Both the position numbers and the translations under genes were made by a program. Positions 61,854 to 64,000 of a stretch of DNA of 64,000 nucleotides are shown one piece after another; the first letter of the stretch is position 1, and every line of letters starts with the position of its first letter. Source of the stretch: Rhizobacter sp. Root1238 (GTDB lineage: Bacteria > Pseudomonadota > Gammaproteobacteria > Burkholderiales > Burkholderiaceae_C); the NCBI RefSeq assembly GCF_001425825.1, contig NZ_LMDM01000001.1:70204-134203 (forward strand), written 5' to 3'. Under the pieces are notes generated by a model. It had not been told where the DNA came from and made no database searches. It saw only the letters and a program-made list of their open reading frames with translations.

Positions 61854-63086
61854 ATGAACAAGAAACCTCTGTTCCTCGCGATGGCGCTTGCAGGCGCCGT
61901 CGGTTCGGCCGCCGCCGGACCCGCCATCGACTTCTCGGGCTACATGCGTGCAGGCGTCGGCCTCAACACGCGTGGCGGCAACCAGGTCTGCTACCAGCTG
62001 GCCGGCGCCGACACGAAATGGCGCCTGGGCAACGAGTGCGACTACGTGGTCGAGCCCAACATCAATGCGAAGCTGGCCGAGTTCGAGGGTTCCGACTGGC
62101 ACGTGCACGTGATGCCGAGCGTCTACAAGGCCTGGGACGCCGGCCAGTCGCAGCCGGATGCGCTGACCACGCGCTTCGGCCAGATCTACACCTACGGCGA
62201 CCACATCAGCCAGCTGGCCAACGGCAAGGTCTGGGCCGGCCGCCGCTTCTACAACCGCCTGCAGCTCGGCATCAACGACCAGTTCCTCGAGAACAACGAC
62301 GGCAACGGTGCCGGCGTCGAGGACATGGAAGTGGGCATCGGCAAGCTGAGCGTCGCGTTCATGATGGACCCGAACTACGGCGTGCCCGGTGCGGCCAACG
62401 ACACGTCGGTGAAGAACAACCGCTTCAGCATTCCCGTGCGCCTGACCGGCATCAAGGACATCCCGAACGGCGACCTGTCGATCTACGTGACCGGCTCGAT
62501 GCAGTCGAAGACCGGCGGCGCCAACGGCGTCGAAGCCGACAAGCAGCCCAAGGGCCTCGCGGTGGGTGCGTACCAGACCATCAACGGTACGCTCGGCGGC
62601 GCGACGATCTTCGGTGCCAAGTTCGACAAGCTGGGCGAGACCAAGAACAGCCGCGTCGTGATCCAGCAGACCGGCAAGTTCGGCGAGACCACCGGCTGGG
62701 ATGCGATTGCCGAATACCGCATCAACAAGCAGATCAACGACGGCGGCAACAAGTGGTTCTCGATCGGTGCGCGCACCGACACCTACCTCGGTGGCCCGTT
62801 CCGCGCGCTGCTCGAGGTCGGTCACGACCAGGTCAAGCCGGACGCCGGCTCGAGCATCGCGGCAGCGGCCGGCAGCACCGGCAACCTGACGATGACCAAG
62901 ATCACCGGCACGCTGGCCGCATCGGCCGGCAAGGACCCGTGGTCGCGCCCGACCGTGCGCCTGTTCGTCACGCATGCCGCGTGGAACGAAGCAGCACGCC
63001 TGAACCTCGGCGGCACCACGCAGGCCGTCTTCGGCGACAAGAAAGCCGGCACCTCCGTCGGGATCCAAGGCGAGACCTGGTGGTGA
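61854..63086 (+). CDS. LamB-family carbohydrate porin
   Basis: A 410-residue outer-membrane channel with a signal peptide ending SAAAG. LamB marks are IDFSGYMRAGVGLNTRGGNQVCYQ, KWRLGNECDYVVEPN and KVWAGRRFYNR, with GAGVEDMEVGIGKLSVAF. The two cysteines in the first loop region (QVCYQ, NECDY) match the LamB disulfide. In this regulon it should let beta-gluco-oligosaccharides cross the outer membrane. AGGAG lies before the ATG (in AGGAGACCAGGAGACACC). Confidence 0.93.
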   Translation: MNKKPLFLAMALAGAVGSAAAGPAIDFSGYMRAGVGLNTRGGNQVCYQLAGADTKWRLGNECDYVVEPNINAKLAEFEGSDWHVHVMPSVYKAWDAGQSQPDALTTRFGQIYTYGDHISQLANGKVWAGRRFYNRLQLGINDQFLENNDGNGAGVEDMEVGIGKLSVAFMMDPNYGVPGAANDTSVKNNRFSIPVRLTGIKDIPNGDLSIYVTGSMQSKTGGANGVEADKQPKGLAVGAYQTINGTLGGATIFGAKFDKLGETKNSRVVIQQTGKFGETTGWDAIAEYRINKQINDGGNKWFSIGARTDTYLGGPFRALLEVGHDQVKPDAGSSIAAAAGSTGNLTMTKITGTLAASAGKDPWSRPTVRLFVTHAAWNEAARLNLGGTTQAVFGDKKAGTSVGIQGETWW

Positions 63087-63241
63087 TCGGCCCGGGCCGC
63101 CGCCGGTAGGACAGGTTTTGCCGCGGTTGGGGGATCGTGCTTGCCAGACTCCCCCGGTGTGCGGCCCGACACGCGGGCTCGGCGCCTCGGCGCAGTGATC
63201 CGCGGGGTCTCCACGGCGGTGGGGATCCGAGCGAGAGCGTT

Positions 63242-63267
63242 GGCCCGGCCCTGTGCCGGGCCTTTTT
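63242..63267 (+). terminator. Intrinsic terminator of the porin gene
   Basis: GGCCCGGC (63242-63249) pairs with GCCGGGCC (63255-63262) around CCTGT, followed by five T. It lies 155 bp after the porin stop codon and ends the beta-glucoside regulon. Confidence 0.88.
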
Positions 63268-63276
63268 GCGTGGTGG

Positions 63277-63360
63277 ATGACGACCCCTCGGCCGATGGGT
63301 ACATCGTCCGATCCCCCGGGGGGATCCGGGCCGGCTTGGGACGGCCCGGCGCTCGGCCCG
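63277..63360 (+). repeat. Dispersed repeat, family A, copy 4
   Basis: A full copy, beginning ATGACGACCCCTCGG and ending GGCCCGGCGCTCGGCCCG, between the porin terminator and the convergent transporter gene. Together with copies 1 and 3 it shows that the element is about 84 bp with fixed ends. Confidence 0.85.
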
Positions 63361-63384
63361 GGCTCCGATCTTCATCGGTGCGTT

Positions 63385-64000
63385 TCAGCCGGCGAGCAGG
63401 CGACCGTCGACGGCGATGCGCAGCGTGCGCACCGTCAGCACGGCCAGCACGGCCGTCAGGAACGCCAGCAGCGCCAGCGCGAGCGCCTGCAGCGGCCAGC
63501 CGGCATGCGCCGCGGCGTAGTGCAGCGCCGCGTTGCCCAGCGCCGCCAGCGGGAAGCCGATGGCCCACCACGACGGCGCGAACGGCACGTCGCGGCGGAA
63601 CACCTTCGGCACCAGCACGATGAAGATGAACAGCGCGAAGTAGAAGAGCATCGACGCGAAGCGATCGACCGCGCCGGTCATCGCGGTGTACGCGAGGAAG
63701 CCGACCGCGAACGGCCCGATCAGCACCATCAGCGACGGCACCATCGCACCGGCCAGCGCGTCGTGGTGGACCAGCCGCGACAGCACCATCACCAGCAGCA
63801 CCAGCGCGAGCACCGTGCCGAGCGCCATCGCCGCCCAGTTGACCTCTGCCGCCCAGGCCATCGGCATCCGTGCGCCGGTGACCGCGATGTCCAGCGTCGC
63901 GACGCCGGGGATCACCCACGCCGGCACCGCGAGCTTCGCGTCGATGCCGCCGCGCAGCAGGCGCGACACCACCACGCCGCTCAGCAGGAACGTGGCCGCG
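63385..64000 (-). CDS. TehA/SLAC1-family (TDT) transporter, N-terminus outside window
   Basis: The frame is open to the right edge of the window, so about 205 C-terminal residues are visible. They form about six hydrophobic helices with short loops (MVLIGPFAVGFLAYTAMTGA, FYFALFIFIVLVPKVF, SWWAIGFPLAALGNAALHYA), which fits the second part of a ten-helix TehA/SLAC1-type anion or C4-dicarboxylate channel. The family also contains sulfite-efflux proteins such as Ssu1, of interest beside sulfonate metabolism, but the visible part does not decide this. Confidence 0.75.
   Translation of the reverse strand, partial: AATFLLSGVVVSRLLRGGIDAKLAVPAWVIPGVATLDIAVTGARMPMAWAAEVNWAAMALGTVLALVLLVMVLSRLVHHDALAGAMVPSLMVLIGPFAVGFLAYTAMTGAVDRFASMLFYFALFIFIVLVPKVFRRDVPFAPSWWAIGFPLAALGNAALHYAAAHAGWPLQALALALLAFLTAVLAVLTVRTLRIAVDGRLLAG

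Overview
The window is a high-GC chromosomal segment from a Gram-negative bacterium. Gene content (TctABC, CysB-type regulator, GltI/J/K-like permeases, dispersed GC-rich palindromic repeats, strong G/C third-position bias) best fits a betaproteobacterium of the Burkholderiales, Rubrivivax/Leptothrix/Piscinibacter-like. That placement is inference; no rRNA or other taxonomic marker is present. No tRNA, rRNA, CRISPR array, insertion sequence or phage gene was seen.

Layout. 1-7.2 kb (+): an organosulfur uptake and oxidation operon with an SfnB/DszC-like flavoenzyme (cut by the window edge), a MetN-like ATPase, a MetI-like permease, two MetQ-like binding proteins, an NtaA/SnaA/DszA-type FMN monooxygenase and a sulfonate-type binding protein plus permease. 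7.3-8.6 kb (+): GrpB-family protein and FAH-family hydrolase. 8.6-15.9 kb (-): two GNATs, DUF1697, a PanE-like reductase, TctABC and an oxalyl-CoA-synthetase-like ligase. 16.1-17.6 kb (-): 1-Cys peroxiredoxin, RBBP9-like hydrolase, molbindin. 17.8-22.9 kb: a secreted GH18 chitinase, a GH52 beta-xylosidase-like enzyme and a divergent AraC regulator. 22.9-25.2 kb (-): polar amino-acid ABC transporter without an ATPase gene.

25.3-32.1 kb (-) is the most striking part: rhodanese, serine O-acetyltransferase, a family 2A encapsulin shell protein (SrpI type), a cysteine desulfurase with a long disordered N-terminal cargo domain, cystathionine beta-synthase and a cystathionine gamma-lyase/synthase. 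This is a sulfur-storage nanocompartment locus joined to cysteine and transsulfuration enzymes. Diverging from it is tauABC with a deleted tauD and an intact unrelated 2OG-Fe(II) oxygenase (32.3-36.7 kb). Then follow ssuE-ssuA(broken)-ssuA-ssuD-ssuC-ssuB (37.0-42.4 kb), a thioredoxin-like gene, two tandem sulfate-binding proteins, cysTWA (42.9-48.0 kb) and convergent cysB.

Reading the upstream regions by eye, the same promoter layout recurs: ATAAG-like box, 14 nt, TTCGTT, 21 nt, TAnnnT-like -10. It precedes the encapsulin operon, tauA, ssuE and both sulfate-binding genes, with weaker forms before mop, the amino-acid binding protein and cysB. It is most simply read as the binding site of the CysB encoded in the window, which would make the encapsulin part of the sulfur-limitation regulon.

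49.3-54.3 kb holds an ECF sigma factor, an OmpR/HK two-component pair, a TauE/SafE permease and an HDOD protein. 54.4-63.1 kb is a beta-glucoside regulon: LacI repressor, sugar ABC transporter, GH1 beta-glucosidase, MalK-type ATPase and LamB-type porin, tied together by TGAAAtCGaTTTCA operators. The window ends in a partial TehA/SLAC1-family transporter gene. Three families of dispersed repeats occur, one lying inside the cysW reading frame. Two genes (tauD, first ssuA) carry visible lesions.
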